Shown: positions 26,658 through 35,995, counted from the first letter of the stretch. The stretch: 64,000 bases of DNA from Lachnoclostridium phytofermentans (GCF_000733755.1 NZ_JPOF01000002.1:310001-374000); one strand, 5' to 3'. Made by a program: numbers and translations. The notes: generated by a model not told the origin, from the sequence alone.

Positions 26658-27365
26658 TTATTCTACTGTTACCACAGTTCCTGTACAATTTCCCTTTACA
26701 TTATTGACAATACTGTTCTCCTCATTAAGAGAAAATACAAGTAATGACTTCTTATTTTCCATACACATAACAGTAGCTGTTAAATCCATGATTGCCAGTT
26801 TTTTATCAAGTAATACCTGATAGGAAACCGTATCGTATTTCTTTGCATTCGGATTTGCTTTTGGATCACTATCATAAACTCCATCCACTGCTCTAGCCAT
26901 TAAGATGACATCTGTCTCTAATTCGATTGCACGAAGTGCTGTTGCAGTATCTGTTGAAAAATACGGATGACCTGTTCCACCAGCAAGGAAGATAACCTGA
27001 TTCTTTTCTAAGCATTCCACTGCTTTATCCTTACTAAACAGCTCTGTCATACTTCCACACTGAAATGGTGTAAATACTTTTGTTTCCATACCCACATAGC
27101 GGAAAATATCCGATACATAAATACAGTTCATTACCGTTGCAAGCATTCCAATTTGATCAGCTTTCGTACGGTCAATGGTCTCGCTGCTACGTCCACGCCA
27201 GAAGTTTCCTCCTCCGATCACGATTGCCACTTCAATACCATCGTCAACTAATTGCTTCACCTGCTTTGCTACACCAATACAGGTTGCTTCATCAAAGCCT
27301 GTCTTCTTATCCCCAGCAAGTGCTTCCCCACTGAGCTTTAATAATACTCTATTATAGGATTTCAT
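26658..27365 (-). CDS. pyrH: UMP kinase
   Basis: A 235-residue amino-acid-kinase-fold enzyme that phosphorylates UMP. Motifs include LLKLSGEALAG at the N-terminus, VIGGGNFWRGR, DQIGMLATVMN, and FLAGGTGHPYFSTDTATALRA. Typical bacterial hexameric PyrH length. The SD GAGAGG lies 9 bases upstream of the ATG. It heads the run pyrH-frr-uppS. In many Firmicutes it follows rpsB-tsf, but here a bactofilin precedes it. Confidence 0.97.
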   Translation of the reverse strand: MKSYNRVLLKLSGEALAGDKKTGFDEATCIGVAKQVKQLVDDGIEVAIVIGGGNFWRGRSSETIDRTKADQIGMLATVMNCIYVSDIFRYVGMETKVFTPFQCGSMTELFSKDKAVECLEKNQVIFLAGGTGHPYFSTDTATALRAIELETDVILMARAVDGVYDSDPKANPNAKKYDTVSYQVLLDKKLAIMDLTATVMCMENKKSLLVFSLNEENSIVNNVKGNCTGTVVTVE

Positions 27366-27495
27366 ATTATGCTACCTCTCATGTCTTTGTTATACACATC
27401 GATGATTTCGCATGCGATTTTCTACTGTTCCCAAACAGTCACAGCAATTTTACCATATTTGAGAGTAGATTTCTACCCTGTTCTATGGAGAAACC

Positions 27496-28527
27496 TTATT
27501 TTTCTTTAAATACGTCTTCGACATCCATAGAAGCATAAGCTAAGGAAATGAATCCTTCCAAAACAGCACCATTATTCATCTGCATGGATCTAGCTTTCAC
27601 ATTCCCTTTTACTACTGCTGTTGCATCTAGTAGAACTGGTCCATTAATATCAACCTCTCCTTTAACAGCACCTGCAATCTGACCAGAACTAGCAGTTACA
27701 TCGCCAATCACTACAGTACCCGGTTCTATTTTAATATTTCCTTCACTACTTACACTACCTTCTAATCGTTTGGAATTGATTTCAATCTCAGAAGCAATAG
27801 AGTTACCAATGATTCGTCCAGTAATCGATAATTTCCCTTGGCATTCAATATCACCAATTACCGTACCCATTATATCTAAGGAGCAATCTGAGACTATACT
27901 ACCATTAATCGTTGTACCTTTCGAAATAATCGTAACTGCATCCTTATCATTTGGGGATAACTCTCTCTTAGGTTGCATGGTATTTCCATCTTTCTCCGTC
28001 GGTGCTTTTTCTTCTTCATTCAATAACGTGTCCAATAATTCTTCATCAACAACGCTCTCTTCAAAATCTACCATGGTATTCTCTCCATCTCCAGTTTCTT
28101 TCAATTCCTTTATTTCTTCCTTTATTTCTTCCTTTATTTCTTCCTCTTTTTCTACCTTTATTTCTTCCTCTTTTTCCTTCTCTTTGTCAGAGGATTCACG
28201 TTCTACATTTTGTGTTTGCTCATTTTGGTTTTCCATATGTACGCCTAACGGTTCTTCTCCTAATAAAGCAGCTTCTGAATTTAGCAATTCTTCTGTCGCA
28301 TTCATGATTTCCTGATATATCTCATCTTCCGATAGTTCTAGATTAGATTCCTCTAAGATAAAGTCATTTGACTTCTCTTCTACAGGATCTTCCACTAAGA
28401 CATCTTCTGTGACAACAGGAGTTTCCTCCTCGATATTTAGCCTATCGAAGATTTCCTCTTGCTTTTCCTTATCCGATTCACTACTAGACTTTTTGCGGTC
28501 CTTATTGAAATCTTTAAAGAAACCCAT
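27496..28527 (-). CDS. Bactofilin with long acidic N-terminal extension
   Basis: A 343-residue protein. The C-terminal 140 residues are a bactofilin (polymer-forming cytoskeletal) domain, with repeating beta-helix rungs such as TIISKGTTINGSIVSD, MGTVIGDIECQG and GNVKARSMQMNNG. The N-terminal 190 residues are very acidic and low-complexity, with tandem KEEEIKEEIKEE-type repeats around residue 130-150. Most bactofilins have only short, basic or proline-rich tails. The ATG at 28527 follows GGAGG by 10 bases; the earlier in-frame ATG lies before the SD. Bactofilins form membrane-bound filaments that localise envelope enzymes. Its place just before pyrH is unusual. Confidence 0.88.
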   Translation of the reverse strand: MGFFKDFNKDRKKSSSESDKEKQEEIFDRLNIEEETPVVTEDVLVEDPVEEKSNDFILEESNLELSEDEIYQEIMNATEELLNSEAALLGEEPLGVHMENQNEQTQNVERESSDKEKEKEEEIKVEKEEEIKEEIKEEIKELKETGDGENTMVDFEESVVDEELLDTLLNEEEKAPTEKDGNTMQPKRELSPNDKDAVTIISKGTTINGSIVSDCSLDIMGTVIGDIECQGKLSITGRIIGNSIASEIEINSKRLEGSVSSEGNIKIEPGTVVIGDVTASSGQIAGAVKGEVDINGPVLLDATAVVKGNVKARSMQMNNGAVLEGFISLAYASMDVEDVFKEK

Positions 28528-28740
28528 TCTTACACGACCTCCATTATGTTTCATTCGTTCTCTGCCTTCTTCCGTTTTTTACATTACAGCACAGAATTCT
28601 ACCAAATACATCTTATTCTATATTAATCAACTTCGAGAAATTTGTAAAGTAGAATCTGAAAAATTGGAGTCCTATCCTAATGAAAGTTCTACAATATACC
28701 TCATAAAATTGAGTAAAAATTAGATAATTTCTCACAAAAT

Positions 28741-28772
28741 AACAGGAATAGTATAAATTATCCATTCCTGTT
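28741..28772 (-). terminator. Terminator of the ArsR-type regulator
   Basis: AACAGGAAT (28741-28749) pairs with ATTCCTGTT (28764-28772) and ATTTTGTG follows on the minus strand, just past the stop at 28780. Confidence 0.7.
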
Positions 28773-28779
28773 TCTTATT

Positions 28780-29337
28780 CTACTCTTTTGTTATTAATTG
28801 ATATCCCTTCTCGTCTCGAGATAAGATTTTTTCGGATATCATATCTCTTCTTAACGTACAAAAATCATCATGATAATCCGCAATGGTAATATTTACTTCT
28901 CTCTCCGTATAAAGCTTCCCTGGTTCAAATGCCTTTGCTATCTCTTCTAAAATAATTCGTTCTTTCTTCCTCTGAACAGGAATTGACTTTAATTTTCCAT
29001 ACTCAAAGAAACTTTCAATCACCTTCTTACGATATTGCTCTTCTCGTTCTTCTTGAACTTCTTTCTCACTAGATTCTTCTTTTATAATATCTAGTGTTTT
29101 TGCGTTTAAGATGTTTTCTTTTAATGAATATATCGTATAATATTGATCTTTCTTAGAATTTACTACACCTGCATCTTCTAATTTTTTTAAATGGAATGAT
29201 ATTGTTGGTGGTGTCAGATTAAGACGCTTGGCCAAAAGCTCCACATACATTGGCTGCTCCGCCAAAGATTTTAGTATCATCAATCTGGATTTATCTGCCA
29301 ATGATTTGAATAATTTAATTGCATCATTTTCTGTCAT
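28780..29337 (-). CDS. ArsR-family winged-helix regulator with C-terminal DUF2087
   Basis: A 185-residue transcriptional regulator. Residues 1-75 form an ArsR-like winged helix: LFKSLADKSRLMILKSLAE and LNLTPPTISFHLKKLEDAGVV. Residues about 100-180 form a DUF2087 domain (RIILEEIAKAF, FEPGKLYTEREVN, TLRRDMISEKILSRD). No metal-binding cysteine motif of ArsR/SmtB sensors is present, so the signal is unlikely to be a thiophilic metal. The gene ends in TAG. Upstream, 29345-29470 is a low-complexity tract of repeated TTTCTTA-like units. Targets are unknown. Confidence 0.88.
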   Translation of the reverse strand: MTENDAIKLFKSLADKSRLMILKSLAEQPMYVELLAKRLNLTPPTISFHLKKLEDAGVVNSKKDQYYTIYSLKENILNAKTLDIIKEESSEKEVQEEREEQYRKKVIESFFEYGKLKSIPVQRKKERIILEEIAKAFEPGKLYTEREVNITIADYHDDFCTLRRDMISEKILSRDEKGYQLITKE

Positions 29338-29344
29338 ATATGCT

Positions 29345-29470
29345 CCTTTAGAATCCTATCTTCTATTTCTTATTTCTTATTTCTATATTCTTATTTCCTA
29401 TATTGGCTATTTCTTATTTACTATATTTTTTATCTACTTCACTATTTCCTTACTAATTTCTTATTTAAAT
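29345..29470. repeat. Low-complexity ATTTCTT-rich tract upstream of the ArsR-type gene
   Basis: About 125 bases of near-repeating ATTTCTT/ATTTCCT/TATATTC words on the plus strand. Units vary in length, so it is a microsatellite-like tract and not a CRISPR or ordered array. Its position next to a regulator start could affect expression. Confidence 0.5.
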
Positions 29471-29514
29471 TCTACTGATAATTTCTTTATCCTATATTAA
29501 ACTCAGCTACCAGA

Positions 29515-29898
29515 TTAATACAGTGCTATAAACTGTTCTTCTAATTCCTTTGCTACCTGTAATTTTAACTCTTCGATCACTATATTTGCAACATCATTAT
29601 GCCTCTTGGCAAGTTCAAGGCGAGCTATCCAATTCTTTGGAATAGTTTCGAAACGATTTGTAAAGTCCGCTTTTAATCTCAGTAGTTTCTCCTCTTCTGA
29701 TACAGATAATTTTTCAAGTTGATTCACATGGGCTTTAAATAATACCTCAAATATGTCGCAAATGTTCTCTTTTATTTTTTCATGATCTGCTTCGTCCTTA
29801 CGATTATCTTTTTTTAAGTTTTCATATTGTTCTGTACATTGTTTCTTTTTATCTTCAATAAATCCACAATATTGTAGTGTTAATTCCTTTATTGTCAT
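29515..29898 (-). CDS. Small helical (coiled-coil) protein of unknown function
   Basis: A 127-residue protein, almost entirely predicted alpha-helical and charged, rich in Lys and Glu (for example ENLKKDNRKDEADHEKIKEN), without membrane segments or a signal. A strong AAGGAGG lies before the ATG and a near-perfect promoter stands upstream, so it is surely expressed. It ends with a VAKELEEQFIALY tail. I do not recognise the family. Confidence 0.7.
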   Translation of the reverse strand: MTIKELTLQYCGFIEDKKKQCTEQYENLKKDNRKDEADHEKIKENICDIFEVLFKAHVNQLEKLSVSEEEKLLRLKADFTNRFETIPKNWIARLELAKRHNDVANIVIEELKLQVAKELEEQFIALY

Positions 29899-29930
29899 TG
29901 TAGTTCCTCCTTAAAATATGTTTTCTTTGA

Positions 29931-29959
29931 TTATATCAATATAATTATATTTAGTCAAT
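29931..29959 (-). promoter_or_regulatory. Sigma-A promoter of the small helical protein
   Basis: Minus strand TTGACT (29954-29959), a 17-base spacer, TATAAT (29931-29936), about 25 bases before AAGGAGG. Confidence 0.8.
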
Positions 29960-30064
29960 TTGATTTTATATTCATCTATTTAGTTTTTTGTAATAAATTA
30001 TGTATTAACACCTTTTCTACTAACTTTATTTCCAAATGTATCTTATCAATTTAGTAACCTCTCA

Positions 30065-30106
30065 TAAAAAAAGACAAACAAAAGAACCGAAATTCCTTTA
30101 TTTGTC
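30065..30106 (-). terminator. Terminator of the SagB-like gene
   Basis: Minus strand GACAAA-AAAG pairs with CTTT-TTTGTC around TTCGG, followed by TTTTTTTATG. It lies about 37 bases past the stop at 30143. Confidence 0.75.
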
Positions 30107-30142
30107 CTTAATTTATGGCATCTATGAATCTATACCTTATTA

Positions 30143-30922
30143 CTATTGCTCTTCTTTCGCATCATATTTCCCAACAGAACCCATATATACAACAAATTCA
30201 TTTTCTTTCTCATTCGACGGATCTGTATCTAATCCTAACAAAGCATCTGCCAATGCTTGATCATACGCGCCAATACCACAAGTACCACAGCCAATTGCCG
30301 TACAAGCCAAGTATAAATTTTGTCCTACGTGTCCTATATCGATTAAACAATATTTTTGAGCCTTGTTTGTATAACGCCACTCACTACGATAAGGGATTAC
30401 GGTCCATACAAAAGTAACTGCGCAGGTTCCCACAAAAGTTTGTCCACAGCACGCCTCTGACACCCTATCCATTTGATTTTCAAGAGAACCTAAGAATTCC
30501 AACCTATGTTCAGTCGCTACATAATGATATCTGCCAGGTTCTAGCCCCTCCACATTATTTACAAAGAGATACGTTTCAAATGGATGTCTTGCTCCAGCGG
30601 ATGGAACCGTACGAAGAGTAGCTTTATTCTTTTTTCCTATGACAGTTTTAACACCTTGTGTTGTCCAAAGCAAAAATGAAAGCTCCTTCAATGTTATCGG
30701 TTGCTTATTGTAAAGTCTTCTGCTAGTTCTTTGATTCATAATATCTAAAAAGCTATTGTTGATAACCACATCTTCAAAATCTTTAGGTAAACTAATTGAC
30801 TTTGCGCTGACATAAGCCTTATCCAACGCTGGTTGTGGTAAACCTTGCTGTTGATCGGATGTTGTCTCTTCATCCAGTGCCGTATATGCTTTCATAACTT
30901 CTCTTAAATCAATAATATCCAT
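30143..30922 (-). CDS. SagB/ThcOx-type nitroreductase-family FMN dehydrogenase
   Basis: A 259-residue flavoprotein. The nitroreductase fold shows RTSRRLYNKQPITLKELSFL, VPSAGARHPFETYLFVNNVEG, GRYHYVATEHRLEFLG, and the C-terminal DIGHVGQNLYLACTAIGCGTCGIGAY. Homologues oxidise thiazolines or oxazolines in azole peptide biosynthesis, but no cyclodehydratase or precursor peptide lies beside it here. It is better treated as a stand-alone SagB-like oxidoreductase. Start ATG 7 bases after AGGA. The gene ends in TAG and is followed by a terminator. Confidence 0.87.
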   Translation of the reverse strand: MDIIDLREVMKAYTALDEETTSDQQQGLPQPALDKAYVSAKSISLPKDFEDVVINNSFLDIMNQRTSRRLYNKQPITLKELSFLLWTTQGVKTVIGKKNKATLRTVPSAGARHPFETYLFVNNVEGLEPGRYHYVATEHRLEFLGSLENQMDRVSEACCGQTFVGTCAVTFVWTVIPYRSEWRYTNKAQKYCLIDIGHVGQNLYLACTAIGCGTCGIGAYDQALADALLGLDTDPSNEKENEFVVYMGSVGKYDAKEEQ

Positions 30923-30943
30923 CTTCTTATCCTAGCAGTTGTT

Positions 30944-30976
30944 AAAGCGGATATTCGCAATCCACTTACGCTACTT
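30944..30976. repeat. Palindromic repeat (GCGGATATTCGCAATCC family), copy 1
   Basis: AAAGCGGATATTCGCAATCC followed by ACTTACGCTACTTT. The same word order occurs at 38731-38762 before eutQ. The centre GCGGAT-ATTCGCA-ATCCGC can fold in the other copy; here the right arm has one change. It lies 21 bases before the SagB-like start. Confidence 0.6.
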
Positions 30977-31124
30977 TCTCATAACTTAATTACTACTTCA
31001 TGGCAATTAGGTTAAATTCCTGCTTTTCTCCTTTTTAATTTTATGTAGCATCCTTATTTATTTCATTGTTTTATGCTGTAATGATAAAATCCTTCCTCTG
31101 TATGCTTTCGCAGATTCTTCCTTA

Positions 31125-31505
31125 TTATTCTGTGATTTCTATCAGATTTCCATCTGGATCTTTCACAACCGCCTCATAGTAATGATCCCCAGTCACTCTT
31201 GGCTCTGACATAATAGAATAACCATCTCCTCTTAATCTTAAGACAAGTTCATCCACCTTCTTACGATTTCCAACAGAAATAGCAATGTGATGTATACCAT
31301 TAGCTAACAAATCATTCGATTCTGCTAACTCATCTAACGTCATAAGTTCAATTCTCGTTCCTTCTCCAAAGGATAGAAAATAACTCTCAAATCCTAGGTT
31401 TCGCTTGCTTTGGTATTTCTCATTACTTGTCATACCAAAGTAGCTCTCATAAAATGCCCGCAAACGTTCCAAGTCTTTTGTATAAATACCAATATGAGCT
31501 AGCAT
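31125..31505 (-). CDS. VOC-superfamily (glyoxalase-like) protein
   Basis: A 126-residue single-module VOC protein: MLAHIGIYTKDLERLRAFYE, SYFLSFGEGTRIELM, NGIHHIAISVGNRKKVDEL and VKDPDGNLIEITE. The conserved metal ligands of the family (His4, Glu near 57, His near 74 and Glu near 124) appear to be present. Such proteins act as lyases, isomerases or resistance factors; the substrate is not evident. The start ATG follows GGGTGG. Confidence 0.88.
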   Translation of the reverse strand: MLAHIGIYTKDLERLRAFYESYFGMTSNEKYQSKRNLGFESYFLSFGEGTRIELMTLDELAESNDLLANGIHHIAISVGNRKKVDELVLRLRGDGYSIMSEPRVTGDHYYEAVVKDPDGNLIEITE

Positions 31506-31856
31506 CTAGTTCCACCCTTTCTTTAGACTATTAGAGACTCTCATTTAAAAGCAAACTTTTTTCAGTTATATTGAGAAACTATTTGTATTCTTTCATAAAT
31601 TAGGTTTCTAATTGAGTAACTTTCCCTCTTATCATCTATTTATACAATAACATAGTCTATAAATGAAATACAATACGAAAAAGTAAGGTAATCTCAAAGT
31701 ATTGTTATGTTCAACGATACCGCACTCATTTAAATGAAGTCAAATGAATTTGGTTTATTTAGTCTTATATCTAATCTATTAGCCCGTTAATGTCATAAAA
31801 TGTTAATCTAGCCAATCGACACCGACGCTAAATATAACTTAAAACATATCAAAAAT
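31506..31856. other. Intergenic stretch, no gene seen
   Basis: AT-rich sequence upstream of the VOC gene and downstream of the GH43 terminator. I see no ORF, RNA gene or strong hairpin apart from the terminator-like element that follows. Confidence 0.5.
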
Positions 31857-31928
31857 GGACCCTATAAGATAGAGTCAGTTAAATTTGAGGAATATCCTCT
31901 TTTTTTAACTGTCTTTCTTATAGGGTCT
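31857..31928 (-). terminator. Large hairpin ending the GH43 transcript
   Basis: GACCCTATAAGA (31858-31869) pairs with TCTTATAGGGTC (31916-31927). A second stem of CAGTTAAA with TTTAACTG and a GAGGA/TCCTC tip lies inside, and ATTTTTG follows on the minus strand. A similar hairpin with GACCCTGTAA arms occurs at 54246-54307, so the two belong to one family. Confidence 0.75.
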
Positions 31929-31995
31929 ATTTTACCATAGTCTCTTTTCATTAAATATTCAGTTTAAATTGTGTTTTATCTCGTTTTCTTAGTAT

Positions 31996-33627
31996 TTACT
32001 CATATCTAACGTAGTCTACTTCCACATAGCCTCCGCCATTCACTGTATTGTCATGATTACTAAAGACACCATTCTTAACGCCTACCCATCTTCCTGCTTT
32101 TGCATGGATGGTAAACGCTTCCTTATATTCCTCTCCATCAAGACTATAAGACATTGTGATTGTCTCCTGAGGAACATGCTTTACTGGAATATCCATTTCC
32201 ATATTATCTAAATAACCAACGCACTTCACTTCATATTTAAAGAATACAATCTTTTCCTTATCTTTAAAATCGCTTTCTGCTAATGGAATACTTACTTTGT
32301 TCTGATCTGCATAGGAAACATCACAATCAAAGTTCTGAACTCCTGTAATTTTCTCGATCGCATAGGAACCATTCTTTTTACTGACTGCCATGGCACTATA
32401 TTCCATACCTAAGGATACAATACCTGCAGTATCTCCATCCTGTAATCCTGCAAAACTCATCTTAGTGATACAAGAAAATTCAGGTGCTGGCCACTTCTGT
32501 AACAGAAGGTTGCGATAATCACAGACCGGACGTAATGGTACAGAAGATACCGCATTCAATTTAATCTTTGAATTGCCTAATTCATACCAACCGTTTTCAG
32601 GATTAGCATTCCACTGCCACTGTAAGCCAAGACTACTGCCTTCAAATTCATCCGTAGTATCTGGTTCGCATACTGGATATAGTGGATTGTTTTTCAGCTC
32701 TTCCTCTGTCTTTCCGATATTCGGTTTCTTATATTCCATGACTGGTTCTCCGTAGTCATTTTCTTCTTTATTTACACCAATGATTGGCCATTCATTCTCC
32801 CAATGCATAGGTTGAAGGTGAACGATTCTCCCTGCTGCATAAACATCTTGAAAATGTAAGAACCAATCCTCTCCTGTTACTGTATCCACCCAAGCTCCTT
32901 GGTGAGGTCCATTCACAAGAGTATCTCCTTGTCTCATCACAATCTTATGTTCATAAGGGCCAAATACATTCTTGGAGCGAAGAACTAACTGCCAACCCGT
33001 CTTTACACCACCTGCTGGTGCAAATATATAATACCAACCATTTTTCTTATACATTTTAGGACCTTCGGTAGTAACATTACCATTGGTATCACCATCGAAA
33101 ATTCTAACTTCTTCTCCGATAAGCCCCATACCATCCGGTTGCATTTCCACCATATGAAGAACACTCTTATATCCAATACGACTCTTTGCAACACCTGCAA
33201 CAAGATATGCTTTACCATCTTCATCCCAGAATGGACATGGATCAATCCAACCTGCACCTGGTCTGATATTCACAGGCTCGCTCCACTTTCCAAATGGGTC
33301 TTTTGTTGTTGTCATGTAGATACCTTCATCTGGCATTGGAAAACACACATAATAAGTACCTTCATGATATCTGATTGCTGGTGCCCACACACCACATCCA
33401 TGCATTGGATTTCTGTACCTGAACTCTGGAACTTTATCTAATACATAATTCACAACTTTCCAATTCACGAGATCCTTAGAATGCAGTAAGGGTAACGCTG
33501 GCGCATTACAAAAACTCGACGCTATCATAAAATAATCGTCCCCTACTCTAATTGCATCTGGATCAGAATAATCCGCATAAAGGATTGGATTCCTATAGTT
33601 ACCATTTTCTAAATCTGCTATCCACAT
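31996..33627 (-). CDS. Glycoside hydrolase family 43 enzyme (xylosidase/arabinofuranosidase type)
   Basis: A 543-residue enzyme. The N-terminal five-bladed propeller (about 1-310) starts with NPILYADYSDPDAIRVGDDY, which holds the catalytic-base Asp region of GH43. It continues with GVWAPAIRYHEGTYYVCFPM and WIDPCPFWDEDGKAYLV. The C-terminal 200 residues form a concanavalin-like beta-sandwich typical of beta-xylosidases. No signal peptide is visible, so it probably acts in the cytoplasm on imported oligosaccharides. GGAGG lies 7 bases before the ATG at 33627; the longer frame is rejected. Substrate specificity between xylose- and arabinose-containing chains cannot be decided. Confidence 0.92.
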   Translation of the reverse strand: MWIADLENGNYRNPILYADYSDPDAIRVGDDYFMIASSFCNAPALPLLHSKDLVNWKVVNYVLDKVPEFRYRNPMHGCGVWAPAIRYHEGTYYVCFPMPDEGIYMTTTKDPFGKWSEPVNIRPGAGWIDPCPFWDEDGKAYLVAGVAKSRIGYKSVLHMVEMQPDGMGLIGEEVRIFDGDTNGNVTTEGPKMYKKNGWYYIFAPAGGVKTGWQLVLRSKNVFGPYEHKIVMRQGDTLVNGPHQGAWVDTVTGEDWFLHFQDVYAAGRIVHLQPMHWENEWPIIGVNKEENDYGEPVMEYKKPNIGKTEEELKNNPLYPVCEPDTTDEFEGSSLGLQWQWNANPENGWYELGNSKIKLNAVSSVPLRPVCDYRNLLLQKWPAPEFSCITKMSFAGLQDGDTAGIVSLGMEYSAMAVSKKNGSYAIEKITGVQNFDCDVSYADQNKVSIPLAESDFKDKEKIVFFKYEVKCVGYLDNMEMDIPVKHVPQETITMSYSLDGEEYKEAFTIHAKAGRWVGVKNGVFSNHDNTVNGGGYVEVDYVRYE

Positions 33628-33941
33628 AAAAGTCCTCCATAGTTGCTTACGTATAATTAATTTACTCACTATACTATATTACACTATTGTAGTTAAATTT
33701 TCTATAGTTGTTGCAAATATTTGATAGAATCATAAAAAATTAGTAGTATTGTACAGTAAAAATGTGACTTGTCTACACCCTTTAGTAACTGTGAATTATT
33801 TTCAGCGAAACTTATATTTGATGTTCTAAATTCTCATAGAACAAAGTGGCTTCGCCACTTAGGCTTATCAAGTCTTATACTTAGAAGCGAAGGTACTTTG
33901 TCGCGCCGAACCCATAGGGTGAGTGCGCATCCCTCGGAGAG
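33628..33941. other. Intergenic stretch with small hairpin
   Basis: No gene. A 7-bp hairpin AAGTGGC-TTC-GCCACTT sits at 33844-33860, followed by an AAGCGAAGG/TCGCGCC-rich segment unlike the AT-rich surroundings. It looks like the debris of dispersed repeats. Confidence 0.45.
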
Positions 33942-33988
33942 TTTTTAATAGATAGGAAATTGCGTTGCAATTTCCTATCTATTAAAAA
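33942..33988. terminator. 22-bp perfect hairpin downstream of the flavodoxin gene
   Basis: Bases 33942-33963 and 33967-33988 are perfect inverted repeats with a 3-base loop. The stem starts TTTTTAATAGATAGGAAATT on the plus strand, so a T-run ends it on either strand. It can act as a bidirectional terminator after the flavodoxin gene. Confidence 0.8.
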
Positions 33989-34046
33989 GAGCTTCTGCTA
34001 CTCACTGTCTACAGGCAGCGAAAAACATAAGCCCTAATATATCTAT

Positions 34047-34472
34047 CTAACTTTTTAAATCCATATATTTTGATACTTTGATATGATGGTCGGATAAATA
34101 CTTTTTAATTTTATTTCTTGTTTTCGCAGTACTTCCGCTCCCTGAGAGGAAAAATAATTCCACTTCTTTTCCAGACGGTATCATATCAATCATACTATTA
34201 AATGCTGGTGCAGGATATCCTGCCCAAATTGGTGCTCCAATCAAGATACGTTCGTATTTTGTAAAGTCGATATTAACCTCATCAATCTTAGTACTACTTT
34301 GTTTTCTTGCTTGTACACACCCTTTTAAGTAAGCATTCCATTTGGATCTTTTCTTAGATTCCTTTATTTCCACTGAATCAGCATTGTTCTTTTTGGCTTG
34401 TTTCTCAGCCATCTCTTTCGTATGTCCGGTAAATGAGTAATACATTACAAGCGTCTTTGCATTTGTTTTCAT
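34047..34472 (-). CDS. Flavodoxin-like protein
   Basis: A 141-residue FMN-binding-type protein. The N-terminal phosphate loop is LVMYYSFTGHTKEMAEKQ and the fold continues with RILIGAPIWAGYPAPAFNSMI and LFFLSGSGSTAK. Such short flavodoxins act as low-potential electron carriers or are menaquinone-dependent oxidoreductase-like. No redox partner is adjacent. The best SD (AAGGA) lies about 15 bases upstream, so the start is less certain. The gene ends in TAG. Confidence 0.85.
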   Translation of the reverse strand: MKTNAKTLVMYYSFTGHTKEMAEKQAKKNNADSVEIKESKKRSKWNAYLKGCVQARKQSSTKIDEVNIDFTKYERILIGAPIWAGYPAPAFNSMIDMIPSGKEVELFFLSGSGSTAKTRNKIKKYLSDHHIKVSKYMDLKS

Positions 34473-34876
34473 CTTTGAGTTACGCTTCCTTTCATACAGA
34501 TTCCTATTTTTGTATTTCTACACGATAGCCGTTTCCATCGAACACATTTTCGCCAGATATGATTTGCTTTCTCACTATAACTTAATTATGTATTTCGTGT
34601 TACTACCTATTCATAACCTACTAATAAAGCTTCCTTATTATCTGAATGGGTAAATGCACATTTCTTAACTAGTAAGTGTTTCCACCTTTAAATATGACGG
34701 AAACTACCTTCGCAAGTTAACAGCATATAACTATCTTTTTTCATTTTATTACGAATTGCCCCTTTGTCAAGTGGTATTTACTTAATAATAAGCAATCCAT
34801 ATCATATACTTGTTATAATCAGATATATGGGTATATTTACATACATAAGTTTGTGGTTGTAGCCAATATTCAAATT
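34473..34876. other. Intergenic stretch, no gene seen
   Basis: AT-rich, no coding potential or clear structure. It separates the flavodoxin from the decayed toxin locus. Confidence 0.5.
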
Positions 34877-34908
34877 TGTAGCGTGAAAGAGATATCTTTC
34901 ACGCTACA
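34877..34908 (-). terminator. 14-bp perfect hairpin after the immunity-gene remnant
   Basis: TGTAGCGTGAAAGA (34877-34890), loop GATA, TCTTTCACGCTACA (34895-34908). It follows the SUKH-like stop at 34942 by about 33 bases. No T-run. Confidence 0.6.
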
Positions 34909-34941
34909 CCAGATTCTTTCTTGTATCTTATTTTTATCAAA

Positions 34942-35995
34942 TCAGTATGTACTCAAAAATTCATCCGTAAAAATGGCATCCAGATACCTCTCCGGCTGCT
35001 TCATAAATTCAGAAAAGGATACTGGAAATTCTCCATACCAGTCATGCTCATCCTCAAAGTAGGAAAGGCATTTTTTCTTAGTATTCCAAAATAAACTAAT
35101 TCCCGGATAATCTCCAACCGCTTGTGTCAGTAATATTCCCTTACGCATACCAAAATGACTGTCTATCAGATCTTCTAATGGCAAAAAAATTATATATTGA
35201 ATTGCATTTTTCTTTGAGAAATCCAGTCTTAGCTCTCCCTTTAATAAAAATTTTTTTATCTCTGCCGGAAGTTTTTTTAAAATCTTATCCGTATCTCACC
35301 GTTCTCCTCTCAGTAGGAGTGCATTCTTTGGCTTTCCTAATTTCAAAGCCATCTCAAAAGGTAGTTTTTTCGTTAAGCTCGGAATATTAGGATCTGCCCC
35401 TCTCTCTAATAAATAATGAATCATCTTTTCATCACTAAACATACCTGCCTCTGCTATCAAAGTATCACCGGTAGCATTAACAACTGTTTTTTTTCTGTTG
35501 TTAATATCAAATCCGTTATCTAAAAGTATGGCAAGTGTTTCATAATCACTATTACGTACTGCACTTTGAGCTGCATCAGTAGCATATTCTATAGGATATC
35601 CAAGGCTTAAGATATAGGGTACTAGATGCATTCTCTTTCCAGATTCGAGATAATCAAATGCCGTAATACTTCCGTTACATACAACAATCTTTGCTCCTTT
35701 TTCAATAATATACTCAATCATTTCTTTCTCTAAATGTTTAACTGCATATAAAAAAGCATTCTAATTTAGCCTTATGTTCAATAAGCCATCTTATCGAGGA
35801 ATCTACCTTATACTCAATCGCATAGATAAGCGGATAATGAAACCACTCCGTTGGTTCAAACCTTTCTATCGGTTCGTTGACATTCCAGCCTGCCGCATAT
35901 GCTTTTTCTAGGTTTTCTAAATTACCGTTTCTGATATCTTCTGCTATTTCCCTATGCCATGGTGAAGTATATTCGTAACCCATATCTGACATCAT
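34942..35995 (-). pseudogene. Broken ankyrin-repeat plus SUKH-like immunity gene
   Basis: Three reading frames reassemble into one protein. The first (35995 to 35738, from MMSDMGYEYTSPWHREIAED) holds ankyrin-like helices. It shifts frame near 35757, where one extra G seems inserted (AAATTAGAATGC). It continues in the second frame through NAFLYAVKHLEKEMIEYIIE and ankyrin repeats such as LLERGADPNIPSLTKKLP. That frame ends at an in-frame TGA (35296-35298) and continues in the same frame with DTDKILKKLPAEIKKFLLKG into a SUKH/SMI1-KNR4-like domain (LEDLIDSHFGMRKG, GDYPGISLFWN, SFSEFMKQPERYL). SUKH and ankyrin proteins are known immunity proteins for polymorphic toxins, and this one lies right after a toxin remnant. 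Alternatively the two parts are separate short genes. Confidence 0.65.

Noticed and set aside
28002-28315. Plus-strand frames of 101 and 181 residues opposite the bactofilin gene
   Set aside because: They mirror the acidic repeat of the bactofilin and have no SD; low-complexity Phe/Ser/Leu composition fits a shadow.
29345-29470. Possible CRISPR-like array
   Set aside because: Units are short, variable and without spacers; it is a low-complexity pyrimidine tract.
30143-30922. Azole-modified peptide cluster around the SagB-like gene
   Set aside because: No cyclodehydratase, precursor peptide or exporter lies nearby.
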